Below are positions 34,969-36,807 of a stretch of 36,807 nucleotides of DNA, piece by piece. The notes under the pieces are model-generated. The model was not told the DNA's origin and searched no databases. It saw nothing but the letters and a program-made list of their open reading frames with translations. The stretch comes from Chloromonas sp. AAM2. Its lineage: Eukaryota > Chlorophyta > Chlorophyceae > Chlamydomonadales > Chlamydomonadaceae. How positions within the stretch are numbered: position 1 is the first letter of the stretch; each line of letters opens with the position of its first letter. Location: contig QAXH01000649.1 of NCBI GenBank assembly GCA_004335635.1, positions 1 to 36,807 of the forward strand, written 5' to 3'. The position numbers and the translations under genes were made by a program.

Positions 34969-35377
34969 GGTGTGACCCGGACTACTTGATGCTGATTTGC
35001 TGCGCTACGGTTGGCCGCGCTCCAAATCACAAATGTATGCCGTACGGAGCTGCCAGCAATGTGCGCTGTACAGACGTTGTGGCTTTCAACTTTGCATGCT
35101 GCCGGCAGTTGCAGCCAGGCAGTTCCATGCGGCTTTTCGCTGCCGTACGCCCCGTTTCAAAAACTTGCTTAGGACGAACCAACAAAAATGGACAGCTGCG
35201 AGCCGTGTTGAACTGGGGCACAGCGAAAACTATCCAATGCAAGCAAAATGCATCATGGAAACGCATATTCAAGCAGCCGTCAGCCGTGGGGCTGACCAGC
35301 TGCACAACTAGACAGCCTGGGGTTTTGGCGCAGCGGTTTGGTCATCAAAACTCACGTTTCAAGTGCAGCAGGGCAGC
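34969..35377. promoter_or_regulatory. Bidirectional promoter region, CFAP61 (-) / coiled-coil gene (+)
   Basis: The ATGs at 34968 and 35378 point away from each other with 409 bp between. The region has no splice-supported coding block. Co-expression of the two genes, plausible if both are ciliary, is inference. Confidence 0.5.
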
Positions 35378-36390
35378 ATGGCGTCTCCAATGCTATCACC
35401 TGCCCCAGTAGAGCCGCCCATGGCTTTCAGGCCACGCCCTACCTACCTGACTATCGCAGAGCTGGAGCCGCTCATGCGCGTATGCCCGTCAGCAGAGGTT
35501 TTCCAATTGGTGCGATTCATCGAGACCTTGACATCTGTCAGCAACCGAGGCAGTGCATGGGTACTTGCACCTTGTACTATGTTGCAGGCCGGTCAGCAAG
35601 CATACACTCCTTTTGCCTGAATGAACTGTTTGCATGCAGGGATTTTCACTTCCAGACGCAGACGTAGATGACGTGCTTCGGATTGCCAAGGAGATTGAGA
35701 ATGCTCAGGTGTACGTGGACCCTGCATACCCCGCAAGCTCCGACTTGTCGTCTCGGGTCATCAGGTTGCTTCAAGTGGCTTTGGACGTACAGTTCAGGGA
35801 AAATGATGAGTTGATCACTGACCTCAACAACCTACGGGAGGAGGTGCAGGTGAGCCTTCATTCCGGAGCCATGCAGCAAGAGCATGCAACGGATAGCATG
35901 AGCAAGCATGCATGGGTGACAGCCAATGGGAGAGACCGACCATCTGCTCGCGTGCCATAGCATTCAATGTGCCATAGCATTAAGTGCGACCTTGGCAGCT
36001 GTGCTCAATTGCACGCTCCAGAGCAGGCTGGTTGGTAAGCCTGCACAGTCTCTGAAGTGCAGCTGAGGCCCCTCCTGTGTAATATGCTCATCAAATTTCC
36101 AAAAGAGGGTTGGCTGGGCCTGTTCCAAATATGCTGTGTGTTTAGCACTTGCTGTGACCATGGTGCCGTTCAGATTTCCAGAACATAGTAAGGCCTGAAG
36201 TCAATGGACACCATAGCCTACAATTTGAATGTAGTACAAACAAGCATGTGACCTTGGGTTCTGATTGTTTGTCATGCAGGACGTTGAGGAGCGCGAGCGG
36301 AGGGCCCAGGAGGAGCTGGATCGCCTGCGGGCCCTGCGGGACAGGGAGCAGGGCACAGGGGACGCCAAGGGCCTGCAGGAGAGAAATGAG
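35378..36390 (+). CDS. N-terminal part of a coiled-coil protein, possibly DZIP1-like (runs off right edge)
   Basis: Three exons, all phase 0: 35378-35536, 35640-35849, 36280-36390, giving the first 160 residues. After a Pro-rich start (MASPMLSPAPVEPPMAFRPR) come helical segments (SAEVFQLVRFIETLTSG, then SSDLSSRVIRLLQVALDVQF) leading into a charged coiled coil (ENDELITDLNNLREEVQDVE, ERERRAQEELDRL). FRPR near the start and a RLxQ helix before a coiled coil recall the N-terminal region of DZIP1/Iguana ciliary proteins. The match is weak and the diagnostic C2H2 finger would lie beyond the window. The head-to-head position with CFAP61 fits a ciliary role. A start at the upstream GTG is unlikely. 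The end of exon 1 could be earlier, at a GTGCGA donor, without changing phase. Confidence 0.7.
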
Positions 36391-36807
36391 GTGGGTGAAT
36401 GGAGGGGCCAGCGCATGCCTCGTGGGCACATGGAGGGGCCAGCGCATGCCTCGTGGCACATGGAGGGGCCGGCGCATGCCTCATGGGCACATGGAGGGGC
36501 CAGCGCATGCCTCGTGGGGCCAGCGCATGCCTCCTGGGCACATGGAGGGGCCTGCGCGTGCCTCATGGGCACATGGAGGGGCCTGCGCGTGCCTCGTGCA
36601 TGCCTCGTGGGGCCAGCGCATGCCTCCTGGGCACATGGAGGGGCCTGCGCGTGCCTCATGGGCACATGGAGGGGCCTGCGCGTGCCTCGTGGGCACATGG
36701 AGGGGCTAGCGCATGCCTCGTGGGCACATGGAGGGGCCAGCGCGTGCCTCATGGGCACATGGAGGGGCCAGCGCATGCCTCGTGGGCACATGGAGGGGCC
36801 AGCGCAT
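36391..36807 (+). repeat. 31-bp minisatellite filling intron 3 from its first base
   Basis: About 13 imperfect units of GGGCACATGGAGGGGCCAGC plus GCATGCCTCGT (31 bp), mixed with shorter ~20-bp units lacking the GGGCACATGGA part, continuing past the right edge. Variation is mainly A/G, C/T and C/G at fixed sites. The first unit begins directly at the splice donor GAG/GTGGGTGAATGG, which itself looks like a diverged repeat unit. Because 31 is not a multiple of 3, several frames stay open, but none is supported as protein. Confidence 0.9.

Noticed and set aside
36201..36791. Long open frames on both strands (up to 196 residues) across 36200-36800
   Set aside because: They are products of a 31-bp minisatellite with high GC and few stops. 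Frames open on both strands and Pro/His/Ala repeats are expected by composition.

Overview
The window is nuclear DNA of a green alga (Chlorophyta). Every gene is split by many short spliceosomal introns with clear GT...(T)GCAG borders. There are no bacterial operon features. The gene content is typical of green algae: plastid-targeted LepA, a plant-type ribose-5-phosphate isomerase-like protein, a cyanobacterial/plastid-type membrane protein and the cilium protein CFAP61. A complete, uninterrupted CFAP61 suggests a lineage that builds, or recently built, motile cilia. I cannot fix genus or class. Reading frames were rebuilt by hand by joining exons whose phases match and whose translation agrees with the recalled family; no alignment was run.

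Layout, left to right. 338-4703 (-): N-terminal ~439 residues of TRAPP II subunit TRS120/TRAPPC9; the gene runs off the left edge. 5413-12051 (-): complete 15-exon plastid elongation factor 4 (LepA). 12811-15583 (-): complete 6-exon ribose-5-phosphate isomerase-like gene that lacks key catalytic residues. 16047-18566 (+): complete 7-exon tRNA (guanine-N7) methyltransferase (METTL1/Trm8). 19837-22469 (+): 6-exon plastid-type membrane protein resembling DUF3082. 23094-26617 (-): 9-exon 2-oxoglutarate/Fe(II) dioxygenase-like protein with a probable transit peptide. 26785-28825 (+): 7-exon protein with a C-terminal STI1-like segment. 29080-34968 (-): complete 13-exon CFAP61 of the ciliary radial-spoke/CSC complex. 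35378-right edge (+): first three exons of a coiled-coil protein (possibly DZIP1-like), whose third intron opens straight into a 31-bp minisatellite.

Three gene pairs are divergent and share short promoters: RPI-like/METTL1 (463 bp), dioxygenase/STI1-like (167 bp) and CFAP61/coiled-coil (409 bp). Two pairs converge: membrane protein/dioxygenase and STI1-like/CFAP61. The genes serve different housekeeping roles: vesicle tethering, plastid translation, sugar metabolism, tRNA modification, plastid membrane and cilium. I see no operon-like pathway, defence system, CRISPR array, rRNA or tRNA.

The least explained material is non-coding. A ~190-bp dispersed element sits in introns of two different genes. 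Several smaller repeats are shared between introns and upstream regions. One intron has a complex direct/inverted repeat structure, and the minisatellite starts at a splice donor.
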